Positions 32,481-44,716 of a stretch of 64,000 bases of DNA are shown here, piece by piece. The stretch's first letter is position 1. Each line of letters opens with the position of its first letter. The position numbers were made by a program, and so were the translations under genes. Below the pieces are notes generated by a model. That model ran no database searches. It saw nothing but the letters and a program-made list of their open reading frames with translations, and had not been told where the DNA came from. The stretch is from Kingdonia uniflora (Eukaryota; Streptophyta; Magnoliopsida; Ranunculales; Circaeasteraceae), in contig JACGCM010001954.1 of NCBI GenBank assembly GCA_014058105.1, positions 1 through 64,000 of the forward strand, given 5' to 3'.

Positions 32481-33900
32481 CAATATATACGATTTCTACA
32501 TTCATCTACAGTGAGTAATTCTGGATTATCAGCCCCAATGGCGGGCGCAGTAGTAAAGGTGAATATGTTGTCGATAACTACTTCTGAACGATCCTACGTG
32601 GTACCATTACTACCACAGTTAATTGAGATCTCCCGATTATCACGTACATTACTGCAATGGGAATATCAAATAATGTATCACATGGATGCGTAGCTACTAT
32701 AGCCCTACTAATGGGGGGCTCTATCCTCGATGAACTAACTACACCATTAGTAATTTCTTTTCCCATACGCTATTTCTTAGCCCCTAACTCACCGATCCAT
32801 TTTATAACCGAGCATTCTCTCATGACATGTAATTTAGATTTATTTATAGGGGACGTACTCAAGTTCCAAGAACATCCAGTTGTTCATGTGCGTTACCTAC
32901 ATGCACATACACCTTGGCTACTTTTACAACATTGTTGAATGTATTCGGAAATTTATTTATGATTTGCTACAAATGTAGAATCTATTGTACTTCCTTGTCA
33001 CCCTGGTTGGTCATGGAGTTTAGATGAGACAATGATAGTATTTTCCAATTAATTATGTAAGCATCCTCAGTATTGACTATCATATCTCCCCCCAATGCTG
33101 GGAATATCATCTTATCAAAGTGACAATCTATGAATCTCATGGTAAAAATGTTGCCTGTCGGGAGATCCAAATATCGGATGATAAATGGTGAATCATAATA
33201 AACGTAAATACCTAGTTGACGTTGGGGTCCCATCTTTTTACATTGTGGTGGTGTAACTGGTACCTAAATAGAACATCCAAATGTTTACAGATAAACGATA
33301 CTAGGCTTAGTCCCAGTTACTAGTTACTTTAGGGAAAATTGATTATCCATCATCAGACGAATTCAAATTAGGGTAGGTGGGTGGGGGGCAGCATGCAGGA
33401 TTATATGGCCCACGTAGTAGCTGGAAGCTGAGATTGTAATAACTAGATTCTTTACCATCCTGCTCTAGATATGGACATGGGGTACTGGATGCTCGACATC
33501 TATCCTATTAACAGTACAATAATCCATAAAAAAATTTAGGTAAACTCAACAGCGCCGTCAAATCTTATTAATTTAATTAGGTGATCCAAGAAATGAACCC
33601 GCAGTCGTATAATTTGGGCAAGTAAATGTTAAAATGCCATACTTTTAAACGATTATAGAAAAACGTCTGACCATCTGGTAGATATGTTAATTAAGACTAT
33701 ACGGTATTTAAAATGACCACTATATAGATGGATAGGTCTACATATATCTTCATGGATACCTTAGAGAAAGGCTGCAGATTATAACTCTACCTTGGCCTTA
33801 TGAGGTTGGTTGATTAGCTTTCCCTGAGAGCAGGTGTTGCATAGGCAATCTTACAGTACTCAGATCTTCTCTCATGTCAATAAATATTTAGAGGTACTAT
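32481..33900 (-). pseudogene. Cop-C integrase relic
   Basis: The recognisable part is 33233-32982: GPQRQLGIYVYYDSPFIIRYL and DCHFDKMIFPALGGD, the C-terminal block of copia integrase (usual form L-G-I-Y-V-G-F-x-S-P-S-I-I-R-Y-L). The 32481-32980 stretch is the linker to RT. The upstream catalytic core (33240-33900) is too decayed to mark its D-D-E residues. Confidence 0.65.
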
Positions 33901-33924
33901 TGATAATCTTCTTCAACATCCGTG

Positions 33925-34395
33925 TTATAGGATTTCCGAAACGATCATGCCAAATCCTAAACGTTTCTCTTGTAACAGAGAAAAATTAGTGATTGCATAT
34001 GTTTCGAATTGCCTGAAAGCTGTGGAATAAAGTCCTGAGGCATAAATTGGACACTGTTCCAATATGATTTCTTGATCTTTAGGAGAATAAGTAATACACA
34101 GAATCTGACTGTCATCATTCCCTATTATTTTTACTTGATAATAATTATCATGTATATCCCTAAAATTGAGTAAATTCTCTGAGTATTTACTAGCATATAA
34201 AGCGGACTTAATACCTAGTATTGTACCATTATAGAGTAATAACATAGCGCTCCCAGAGCCCTCTATGATACTGGTTGACCCAGCCATAATTTTGATGTCC
34301 CCGACATACGAGGTCAAAGACAACAAGTACTTTTTATCCCATAGGATTGAGTGCATGGTAGCACTACTATAAAATAAGTATCTCCACTCATCCAA
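33925..34395 (-). pseudogene. Cop-C protease and pre-integrase relic
   Basis: An open frame of 156 codons. FYSSATMHSIL aligns with the copia protease active site (usual form V-D-S-A-T-T-H-T-I-L), the catalytic Asp being replaced by Ser in Y-S-S-A-T. It is followed by GSTSIIEGSGSAMLLL, ALYASKYSENLLNFRDI and the pre-integrase QCPIYASGLYSTA region, including VKIIGNDDSQ. Non-functional but well preserved in length. Confidence 0.75.
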
Positions 34396-34779
34396 TTATC
34401 AATCAATGCTCTATGAGTACAAAGATTCATTAGGCTACCTGTATATAGTAGATATAAACTATCATACATCAAATTAAGTACTACTTCAAGCAATAATTTA
34501 AATAATCTTTTAGAAAAAAAGAAGAAATGATCTCATAAATGGAAACTAAAATAATATATGTCACAAGCACTTACTAAACTTAAGCATCACTGATTTGTTC
34601 TCAACATAATCAGGAGAAGTACTAATAAAGTACATCAAAGCTAACAACTAAGAAAAGAAACTACTAGTATACTTATAATGCGACATCACTCATCTACTAA
34701 GATGTAACTACTACTGATTACTCCAAATATTGATCCATGTCTGCATTAGTCTCCCTAAAGAAGTCAGTCACTACAAACT

Positions 34780-36107
34780 CTATAGTCGCAGTGTGAACAT
34801 CAAATATGATATGGTGAGTGTGAGCATATTGTCTTTAGCCACCCTTGGTAGCTGGCAGTCTCGCGCCCAATGTTCAACTCTACCATAGTTGAAACAAAGA
34901 GATCCCTGATCTGGCTTCTTTGCCTTCTTCTCATTCCCTGGTTTGCCAATTTCCTTAAATCCTTTACCTTTCTGAAGGCCTTACAATTTCTGATTCCCAC
35001 CCCTTTTTTTTTTTTGCTTTGGAGCTCCTTTTAGAGCATCTCCTAAAGTACCTCACTACTTTGGAATCCAAGGTGCTACCTAAGATTTTTTTTTCCTCCT
35101 ACAGTGCCTCAGTGACTTGGATTTGAGTCTCCAAAAGCAAGGCTGAGTCTTGGAATCCAAGACTTAACCCTGCCAATTTTATAATCGGCGCCTAAGCTTT
35201 GGTCCCCCAATTATTATTTTTTAACAAAAATTCAAATCGGGTGCCTAATTTTATTTTATTTTTAAAATTTCAAATCAAGCACCCAAGTCTTGGGCGCCCA
35301 ATTTGGAGTGATGAAAAAAAATAAAAATAAATAAATAATCGCCTGTTAAAAATCCAATTCAGGTACTGTTGGAGAAAATAGAGTCTCACTGACTTAGATT
35401 TGACTTTTTTCAACCAAGTCAGTGAGGCACTTTAGGAGATGCTCTTACTATTTCCATTTTTGCATCCTTAATCACGTTTGTTGCTTTCCTAAAACTGAAC
35501 ATTGTGTAACTTTGGTAGCGACTTGTTCCCAGTGGGTCTTATCTCATGATTCTTCATCAATAATTCATCATTCTACTCTAAGAGGAGCAATACTTGAATT
35601 AAAGCTTTATGAGTCGCAATGTTCTCTTGCCAATTTTACCTCAAAAGTACAATATTATACTAGCGTGGAAAGTAGATAGAGTATTCTTTATTATTTCAGC
35701 ATTAGTGACTTTCTCCTCACACAGCTCAAGTGTAAAAGTAATTTTGTTAACCGCTAAGATGCAGTCAGCCACAGTCCAAAAATCTTGGAACCGAAGGTTA
35801 TTTTACTGGTGGGTTGCTCTATGGAGCATAATGGTCCTTTATTGACCAAAACATCCTTTTAAGCTAGTTCATAAGGCAACTAGCTCAACTTTGTTGAGGT
35901 ATTCCATCTTCAATTTATTCTCAATGTGATGACAGAGATAAAAAAAGCTTTTACTTTGTCGATCGGAACTTCAGTGTTGCCAGTGATGATGTTCTTCTTA
36001 AGACCTTGAAACATCAGGTACAAGTCAGTATCGATGCACCAGGTAAGGTAGTTGGCTCCAGTAAGCATCAATAGAAGAAATTCAACACTCCTGTGTTTTG
36101 CAGACAT
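34780..36107 (-). pseudogene. Cop-C gag relic, interrupted by a MITE
   Basis: The start at 36107 reads MSAKHRSVEFLLLMLTGANY followed by LTWCIDTDLYL, the start of copia Gag (L-x-G-x-N-Y-x-x-W). The middle (35450-35900) is frameshifted. The C-terminal end holds a zinc knuckle-like CFNYGRVEHWARDC near 34880, the second Cys replaced by Tyr. The MITE 35034-35444 lies just before the knuckle. Gag would package the RNA. Confidence 0.72.
35034..35444. mobile_element. Tourist-like MITE (411 bp) in Cop-C gag
   Basis: Terminal inverted repeats of 22 bp, GAGCATCTCCTAAAGT and its inverse ACTTTAGGAGATGCTC, extending to CCTCA. They are flanked by the 3-bp duplication TTA (35031-35033 and 35445-35447), the target of PIF/Harbinger and Tourist elements. 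No reading frame. Further inverted words (TTGGAATCCAA) inside could form a stem. Confidence 0.8.
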
Positions 36108-38192
36108 CTGTTATACAAAAATGTAGATCTGAATTAGTTGCAGTTCTTGATAAACATTTTATATGCATATAACACAGTCTATATTACTTCGAATAAAATT
36201 AAGCAAATGATTCGCAATCATACTATTAGTTGAACCTCGTTCATTATTCTAAAACTTATGAAATTCTTTTCTAAGCTTAAAATCTCACATTTACCACAAA
36301 AATTAATGATCTTTACCTTGGAAATGTGTTATAATAGGTTCTTAACCAAGATGCATATTCAAAACCATTCGATGTTGCGATCCTTATCTAACTACTAGGG
36401 TGTTTGAAGTCCCATAATTCAATAAGGTTTTGTATATTCTAGCCAAATAACCCATTTGCTATGAATATAGAGGTTATTAGATGTTTAACAAACAAGTGGT
36501 CCCTTGCTTGAAGTTTGTTAAGTTCAAAAGATAAGTAAATTAAACCTGTCTTGAGCTAACCATCTAGAAGTGTAAAAGATTGCTATTAGGATCTTTGTAC
36601 TTCTAAATGTTATAAAGTTACATCTAATTTTACGTAGATACGAAAAACTGGTTCCTAAGAATCCATGTTTTTCAAAACAAGACTTATATCAATTCGCAAT
36701 TGATCCCCAATTAATGTCCTACACATTAATATTATTCAATTATAACTCTTAGTTGTATCTGAATATGTCTTTTGGTTTTGTGTTTTTACAGATCTTTAAT
36801 CAGAATAACTAGTATTCTAGTAGCATATATTTAATATCCTAAATAGCTGTCGTAAGAAACTATAAATAGGTATTAACGAGTGTTACACATATTTTACATA
36901 TATCTTATATATGTAGGGTCATAGAAAACTAGTAGAAACCCATCCCAAGAAAAAATATTAAAAAAAATAATTTGGGTCCCACCCCCTGGGGCTGAAATCA
37001 TTTTTTCTTCAAAAAATTGGACCAAAAATGATCGGGCTTGGATCAGGTCTAATCCGATTTAGGTCCGGTGTGGTTTACCATAACAGTACGTGGTCTATAC
37101 ACCCTCGGTAGTGTGAACTGCATGCTCCAAGCACATAGCGGACACGTGACGGCAGAGATAGCACAGAGACATGGTGGCACAGTAACATGTCCTTGACACC
37201 GGACATGTGACATGGCATGTGCCCTTAGCATGGGTCTGTGCCATTGGCACGTGTGACTCGTGTGTGACTGGCAAGTATCATTTTTATGTATGGCGATGTG
37301 TCCCTGCCACGTAAGCAGTGGGGCCTATACCACATCATCGGTGGGCCCTGCTACGTCGTTAGTGGGGTCTACTACCATATTTGATGTGGACCCTGCCAAG
37401 TCATTGGTGAGGTCCATTACCACATCATCAGTGGGGTCCATATACTGGACACATAAGCTTGACTGGCCCTTGCCACATCAGTTATTTGGTAGGTCCATGT
37501 TGCTGAGTCAGTAATCTCCTTGACATGTCCACTTTTGTTGGTGGTGATACGTGTCACTGGGTCTGATCTGGTGACATCATCGTTGACTTACTTACGTAAA
37601 CACATGAGAAACCTTAGCATACCTAACACATAGGTTTGCCCTAGTGATGTCAGCATGCATGGGGAAACCCTAGCGTACGACTCACACGTGGGTCTCACCC
37701 CTATGACATCAGTATTGCAACGCCAGCGTATAAAACAACCGTATGCCAATTTTTGGTGGCAGTTCCAACCCCCTATGGCACAAAAAAATAAAAAATATAA
37801 ATCTCTTCCTTCGAGAGAGTACAATTGATTACAATTACGCGAAAAATTCGATCTTAACGGCAAAAACATGTAAAAACCCTAGAAAAGGGGGAAATTTTCC
37901 AAAATAGGCCTTTTGATACATATATTTTTTCAACTTAACACTTAAAAATCACTAAAAAAAACCCTAGATTGGGCCAAAAAATACAAGATTCATCATGATT
38001 TTTACCATCTAATCTCTATCATAAACATTACAAATTGATCTAACATCCTAGATTTAGATCTAAGCATGCAAATCTATGAACTTTGATGTAGTTTAGGGTT
38101 TAAAGTTATACCTTGATCATGAAGAGAAGATAGATAAACTAGCAAACCAATCTGGAATCCCACTAGCTCTTCTTAGCGCGTAGCTGATAACG
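36108..38192 (-). other. Leader region of Cop-C, no coding
   Basis: About 2.1 kb between 5' LTR and gag, long for copia. It contains no frame above chance, a GC-rich segment at about 37040-37560 with repeated GTGGGGTC/CACATCAT words, and close to the LTR the primer site TTATCAGC (38178-38185 on the minus strand). An undetected insertion is possible. Confidence 0.45.
37300..37510. repeat. Degenerate tandem array in the Cop-C leader
   Basis: Six or so imperfect units of about 25-35 bp built on CAGTGGGGTCTA and CCACATCATC (for example near 37315, 37340, 37365, 37395, 37420). It is far more GC-rich than its surroundings. Confidence 0.55.
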
Positions 38193-38440
38193 TGTTAGGT
38201 TTTGTATAATCTAGCAAACAATCAATCAACACATACACATAGACATAATATGAGAGAAAAGATAGCTTCTTTATTATAATCAAAATCCTTAGTTACAACT
38301 ATAGAAAACCCTATGTATATTTATAAAAGTTGTTCTTACAAAAACCTCTCTCCATCAAAGTTCTAGCCTGCTGGTTAAGTTTAGGATATGGAGCACTCCA
38401 ACCCGGTTCGGGTCCCATAGTGGCCGAACCTCTTCTAATA
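38193..38440 (-). repeat. 5' LTR of Cop-C
   Basis: TGTTAGGTTTTG (plus strand, its CA end) to TCTTCTAATA. It pairs with 30375-30622 and is followed by AAACC. Confidence 0.85.
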
Positions 38441-38822
38441 AAACCCATTTTCAATATCCTCTCTCTAGATTTATGCTTCCCTTTTTAGAAAATTCTCTAA
38501 CTCCAATCAAATTTAACAAACTTTCTTCTTCGATTTTCGTTTCCCCCCAAATCTTTATAATTGTTATCTCTAAATTTCAAGGGTTTTGATTGATTATTTT
38601 TATAATTTTTGGTTTGATATATCTTGATCTCTTGATGTAACCATCATCACTATCATGTTCATCTTTGTGGATTATAAATGGGAATATATGTTTATTTACC
38701 TTTATTGGAGATGAAAAAGCTTGTCGTCCAATTAAGATGAGTTTGGTTATTGGTGCAGGGGAGAAGATATGGTTTTAATGGGGTTTCTAGGTGAATGGTT
38801 TGGGCCTTTGTAGATATGAGTT
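38441..38822. other. Backbone between Cop-C and Cop-D, no gene
   Basis: 382 bp of AT-rich sequence with a pyrimidine-rich patch (38510-38550) and a TATTGGTGCAG acceptor-like site at 38759. It could be the 5' part of a former plant gene, but no coding region can be shown. It ends with GAGTT, the Cop-D target duplication. Confidence 0.4.
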
Positions 38823-39725
38823 TGAAAGGCTTTGGTTTGTCTCATTTTGTATACGTGGAGTCCCGTGGTTATCTCAGTTAAAGACGGTGACGGAATTAAG
38901 ATCGATGGACAAGTCATCTACAACCAACGGCCAATACGGTAAGTTGGTAAACTTATTTTTCTTTCTCATTTGAACAACCTCTGAGAAAAGACAGCCTCTT
39001 AAAATAAGTTTCAAACTGGCTCTTTTTATAGGCTTATTAGGGTATCTCGTTCAAATAACTTTGGGTGTTGTTCGAACGGCCTATGGGAAAAGTCAACCTT
39101 TTTAAACAGTCTCTTTTTGTAAGATTATTTGGGTAACTCGTTCGAATGACTTTGGTTCTCGTTTGAACGAGTCTCTGGAAAAACTGTTTTCTTATTTAAG
39201 CAAACCTTGTTTTGTTTTTCCTCCGACCAAGTTTTTCATAGAGTTTATTTTGAAAGCTTTATATCCTTTATCAGAGAGACTAATCAAGATCAATCAAAAA
39301 CTTAAAACCTTGAGGTTGATGTTGAATTAGTCAAATTCTACTTCCCACATATTGTATTAGAGTGATTCGAGATGGGTGATCCCTGTTATAAGATCAAGGA
39401 GCGTTGTTGCGAGAATGAATGAGATAGGGCATGAAGCTTAGATCAGAAGATAGATAATCATAAGATGAGGTGATCGAGTCTGTAAGTATATTTTAGATTG
39501 CAACTCTTTTTTATTAATAAATTTTTGGTTGCCGAGTTCATCGACAATGACCTGTAGTCTTTCTCCTGAGTAAGGAGTTTATACAAGGTAAAATTTTTTA
39601 TTGTGTCCTTTATTTCCCTGTCATAACTATTGATTCTTTTTGTTTATTCCTAGATCATTGATTAATAAGAATTATTCTGACCTAATTTCTTAAAATATAT
39701 TAAATTCGAGTACATAGAATTTCTA
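38823..39725 (+). repeat. 5' LTR of Cop-D
   Basis: Begins TGAAAGGCTTTGG and ends GAATTTCTA. It shares GTGGAGTCCCGTGGTTATCTC and GACAAGTCATCTACAACCAA with the 3' copy. It contains several TTCGAACG/TTCGAATG words at 39050-39170. Confidence 0.85.
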
Positions 39726-39869
39726 TTAGTATCAGAGCGGAATCGTCTGTAGGCTTTATATCCTGAGCGGTGATCCTGTCTTAAGTGCTTGCTTAAATTT
39801 AATAGATTCCAAAAAATTGGAGGTCCTATAAATCGCCTACCACTCTTTGATGGTGCAAACTTTCCCCAC

Positions 39870-41560
39870 TAGAAGGTTAGAATGATTTCCTTCTTAGATT
39901 CCATGAGAGAAGATGTCTGGATTGCCATTAAAGATGGATGGGTGACCCCAACTGTAATACGGGTTGAGCCAGCAACAACTGTAAAAATTCCTAAGCCTAG
40001 AAATCAATGGACTAAGGAAGATAAAGAAATGTTTGGCTATAATTCTAAAGGTCTTAATGTCATTTTTAATGCATTGAGCCAAAGTGAGTATATGCACATC
40101 TCCGTTTGTACCACTTCAAAAGAAGCTTGGGACATCTTAATACGTACTCATGAAGGTGATGATACTATTAAAGAGAGTAAACTGCAAATGCACACCTCTC
40201 AATTTGTGAACATCCAAATGAGTAAGGATAAACCATTTGGTGTGTTTTATGCTAGACTAAGTGACATTGTTAACAATAGTGCCTCTTTAGGAGCTAGATA
40301 TACTGATATTCAAATAATTCATAAAATTTAAAGATCTCTCCTTAAGAGTTTTAGATCCATACGTGATGCCATAGAGGAAGCTCAAAATCCTAAAACTATG
40401 AAACCTGATACACTTGTAGGAAAATTATGAACATTTGAAATCGAGATGGAAATAAAAAACCCTAAGAAGAATAAGAGTGTGGCTTTTAAGTCTTCCTTTA
40501 ACTATTCATCTTCTCAGGGAACAAGAAAAGTTGACAACTTATATATCTCTAACAATGATGAGGAATTGGACTTTGATTCGCATATTGTTGTTATAAGCCA
40601 ATAATTTAGAAAACTCTTTAAAAAAATGACAATTTGAGAAATAATGGTAAAATGTGAATTATAAGCCACTTCCACATGAACGTGTTAAGTCTTATGGCAA
40701 GCAAACCAATCTTGAGAAAGATTTAAATAAAGTTGAATATTATAGGTGTCAAAAGTATGGTCACTATGCTCATAAATGTGAATTATAACCACAAGGCCAT
40801 GAATATTAAGGTTACTTGGGCTGACGATAATGATGAATTTGATGCAAATAATGATCATCCTCAAGAATATGAAAGTGACAACTATTGTGCATTTTTTACT
40901 ATAATAAACTCGACTAATGATTATTATGACCCTTTTGAGCTAAAAAAACTCTACTAAAGATCAGAGTGATTATGAAATTGATAATTATGAAGAATCCAAG
41001 TTTGAAGATTTGTATTCTCAACTTGCTTCTCAGCTTGAGAAACTTAAGAATGAGAAAGATGTTTTTATTGTCAAACTTGATAATTGTGAAAAAGAAAAGC
41101 ATACTCCCGTGGAGAAGCTAAAATTGATTGATACTGAACTTAAGAAACTTAAATTTGACTTAACTTCTATTAAGCATAAACTTAAAGTTTTTCTCCATGG
41201 AGTAAAGAATATTGATAAAATGCTAAGCATGAGCAAAAATGGTACTGACAAAAGTGGACTTGGATTTGGTGAGCAAAATGTTAAGTCTACTACACCTCAA
41301 ATCACCAAGTCTGTTAAAGCTACTCCAGTGCCATATTTGCCCAAACAAAGCATCACTAATGCTCCTAAGAGGCAGGTCAAAAAGCCTTCTGGCTTTCGTG
41401 TATTTTATTATCAGGCTTGTGGTCGAAGGGGTCATCTTGCTCCCTATTGTAGATATGTTCCTGCATTCTATGATAGGAATGAATTTCCTAGGGAAAGAGG
41501 GAAACTCTACAATCGGTTTCTAATCCCCCTTTTGTCTAAAAGTTTTTGATTTTTTTTAAG
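39870..41560 (+). pseudogene. Cop-D gag relic with two zinc-knuckle sites
   Basis: The frame 39882-40331 (149 codons) has WTKEDKEMFGYNSKGLNVIF, then LIRTHEGDDTIKESKLQM, the UBN2-type Gag pattern of SIRE elements (usual form L-x-x-x-H-E-G-T-x-x-V-K). It ends at a TAA and continues in pieces: DAIEEAQNPKTM near 40360, a knuckle-like YYRCQKYGHYAHKC at 40738 with its first Cys lost, then the frame 41010-41549 with a coiled-coil-like K/E/L-rich part and ACGRRGHLAPYC at about 41415, the typical SIRE second zinc site. Broken by several stops. Confidence 0.8.
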
Positions 41561-41679
41561 AATTTGACGAAAGCGACGGAAGTACGAAAGAAAGTGAAAC
41601 CCGTTTGGGTTTAGAAGAAGGATCTTCTACCACAATTATAGTGCAATGTTACAATAATGGCTCAAACTAATTTCAACTC

Positions 41680-41860
41680 TACTTAGTGGTATGGGGATAG
41701 TAATGTTCAAGAAAAAACTAGGTTAACCGCTTTTACGCTATATGAGATGGTGAAGAGCGTGTGTTATGGGTCGATGATCAAACCAACCAATGTGAAAGAT
41801 GCTTTATCTGATGAATCCTGGATTAACACTATTGATGTCTGTTCCATTGAGTAAATCTCT
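41680..41860 (+). pseudogene. Cop-D remnant of the RT N-terminal block
   Basis: The stretch MIKPTNVKDALSDESWI near 41775 matches the copia block just before RT (usual form I-E-P-K-x-V-D-D-A-L-x-D-x-x-W-I). It directly follows gag, so about 3 kb of protease and integrase are deleted, and the RT body is lost after about 41855. Confidence 0.6.
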
Positions 41861-44716
41861 CTGGTCATCCTGATTATTTACATCATTATTCTGTAGGCAG
41901 AGTCAGGTATGTGTCTTTTCTTTTTCTTAGTGTTACTTTCCCTAATTTTTGCATCAAAGTCTATCTTAGCTACGCATATGCATGATCAAAATTTATTTAT
42001 TTGTAAAATATTCATTTAATGCTTGAGCAACTTGTACAACTTGTTCTTTACTAGAGCCAACAATCTATGATTCTTGTCGTAAGTAGAAACCTTGAGGATA
42101 AATGTAGAGACTTCGTTACCTAACCTTATGTGAGGATCGAACCTTTTGTGCAAGCTTCAAGTGTTATTAAATAAATTATTTCCTACAAAATCTCTCTTTG
42201 TTTATGATCTCATTATTTTATTCATTAATCAATTATTGGTGGCGACATCTAATACAAGTTAAAATACTATAACATTTTCCTTACTCGATTCGAGGCAAAA
42301 CAAGAAATTATTTGAGGCTTAGGACATGAATTTAGGCATTGTTATTTGCACCTTCTTTGGCTTTTCAATACTTAACCCAAAACATTTAATTACTTGCTAC
42401 CTTTTGAGCCTAAAAATAAGCTATTTTTTGTATACGCCAATTCCCGTTTAACCTTCTGTTATGAGGGCATAAAGTGATAAAGTATGAGGGAAGTTGTATA
42501 AATTAGAATTGCCTGCGTGATTTTATTTCTTAAAGCGTAAATTCAAATAGTACTAGAAGACCAAGTATATCTCTAGAAACATCACATTGAAAAGGATTTT
42601 TTTTTAAACTAAAAAAAATGAAGGAAGGAGGTGTCTCGATATCAACAACGGAGATGGTAGTTACAGTTGTCCTCAGAATGCCAGCAAAATACCTACTTTA
42701 TCACTAGCCTACCTTTGCCCTCTTTACAACCTTAAAAGTCCAAGTGAAGATGATAATTGGAGAGTTTATGATATTTAACATGACACTACCAATAACAATT
42801 GATTTTCCTTCCGTGTGATCCTTCAGTTGAATAGCGCTTCTTTATTGAAATGTTAATTTTTAATTTCATTTTTTGCATATTTATATTTCCTCAAAGTAAT
42901 TCCTAGAAATTCTCAGTGATTTAAAGTGTGACCAACCATGAGAGGCCTAGGTTGAATCATATTTATGATATAGTGATCTTTGCAAGTCTAAATGTCAAGA
43001 CTTTGACTAGACTTCACATACATACCGAGTGTTTTTGCATTACTTCATTTATAGATCAATAATATTCTCTTGATATGTTATGCATCCGCTATGCCTATAT
43101 ATTTGACTCTGCATGTTTTGAGGGGGAGTGTATTTGGTTGTCTCCATTTTATCTTGTAAAGTCATGAGTCTAATCTTATGTCTATTACGTCAGGTTGTTG
43201 TTGTTGGGTGCTTGGTAAATGTCGTTGAGTTTACATATTTAGGTCCATCCGTTCGAACAAGTTTCTTGTTTGTTCGAACGACTTTGGGTCTTGTTTCATC
43301 AGTTTCTAGCTGCTTTGGTTTTTTCGAACGACTTTAGGCCTCGTTTCATCAGTTTCTAGATACATTGGTTTTTAGGCAAAATTTATTGCTTCGTTCAAAT
43401 GAGTTATCTGTTCGTTTGAACAAGTTTTGGTCTCTTTTGATCCCTTTCAAGCTGTAGTGGTTTTTAGGAAAAATCTGATACTTCGTTCGAACGAGGTGTT
43501 ATTTTGTTCGAATGAGATTTGGTTTTTTTTATCCCTTTTTAATTGTGGTTGTTTGTAGGCAAAATTTAATGCTTCGTTCGAACGACTTTGGTTTTCATTC
43601 AAACGAGATTGGTGTTTGGTGTTCTCCTACTTGTCTCCTCCATCGTTCTCTTCATTAGTTCAAACTGGTTTTCCCTCCTCTCTTACTTTGGTTCTCTTTC
43701 ACAACCAACATATTCTCCTCTATACTAATCATTTGTGAAATATTAAGGTTTAATTTCAGTTTGATTCCTCTTTAATCGCGTTTGGGGTTTGGATTCGCGT
43801 ATTTAAGGTACAATTCTACAGGTTTTCATCACTCTTGCATGTCAGTAATTATTCTATTGTTCTCTCTCTATCTACCTAAACTTGTTTGAATATTTATCTG
43901 GGTTTGTACTTGATTTGTGATGGGTTGCCATATGAGTTTGTGCTGATTGAGATTGGGTGCTCGTAGGAGGTTGTGGTTTGATTTTACTTATGATTACAGG
44001 TGTGATTCTTGGGCATTAGCGATTGGTTGAGAATAGGAATTTATAGGATGTGATTGGGGTTTAGTTTTGGGGTAATGGGGTGATTATTGGTGTTATTGGG
44101 AATGTTATCTGTGCCTAAATTGTTATGGAGCCTTGTTACGTAAGTGCTTCATACATGTGATTGGGTTTGTGATGTTACATAGTGATGGTTTGTATTAATT
44201 GTCGTTATGCTATTTGAGGTGGTGATTACTTGACAAATTCATGGTGTTGATTTCTACTATTAGTATTTGGTTTTTATAGATTATGGAGTTTGTTGTTGTA
44301 AACTCTGTGGCCTTGAGTTGTGTATTGGAGTATGTTTTGTTTCTTCCATGAAAAAAATCGGGGAAAAATAAGTATCCCTGACAGGATAGCATAATGAAAG
44401 GATATATGATCATGCTTTTCTAGTTTGATACTTTTATGATATCTTTATGATCATGTCTTTCAGTTTTAAGAGATTTTTGTATGTTTTTCTTTACACATGT
44501 ATCATAAACTAGTTTGCTGATATTAAATAACAACTATCTGATACGTTTTGGTGTATCAAAGATGTCATCCGTGGAAGATGTCTAGAGATTGAACCTGTTG
44601 ATGAAAGGGGTGGTGTCTTTCCAAGGTTTAGGCTGTCTCTGTGTCTAGAAAGTACTACAGAGAGATGTTTAGGTCTTAATTTTTATTTTGTCTTAAAATG
44701 AACCAAATGGGGAGAT
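41861..44716 (+). other. Cop-D noncoding interior
   Basis: No frame can be assigned. There is a purine run TTTTGAGGGGGAGTG at 43119, like a second polypurine tract. An array of TTCGAA words follows at 43245-43612. The remainder is AT-rich. The stretch 44600-44716 leads to the true polypurine tract. Confidence 0.5.
43245..43612 (+). repeat. TTCGAACGA array in Cop-D
   Basis: About three imperfect units of 90-120 bp, each with GGTTTTTAGGCAAAATTTAT...GCTTCGTTCGAACGA. In all there are about ten TTCGAA/TTCGAAT/TTCAAA words. Similar words occur in both LTRs of the element. Confidence 0.65.

Larger units (their letters stand above)
30375..38440 (-). mobile_element. Cop-C: Ty1/copia element on the minus strand
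   Basis: Two LTRs of 248 bp (30375-30622 and 38193-38440) flanked by GAACC and AAACC (4 of 5). Along the minus strand: 5' LTR, primer site TTATCAGC, a long leader, gag, protease, integrase, RT, RNase H, polypurine tract AAAGGGGGAGTA, 3' LTR. A Tourist-like MITE sits in gag. All coding parts carry stops. The order protease-integrase-RT-RNase H fixes it as copia. Confidence 0.88.

Noticed and set aside
43128..43337. Possible envelope-like ORF after pol in Cop-D
   Set aside because: Some SIRE elements carry such an ORF, but this 69-codon frame lies partly in the TTCGAA array and shows no signal or coiled-coil pattern.
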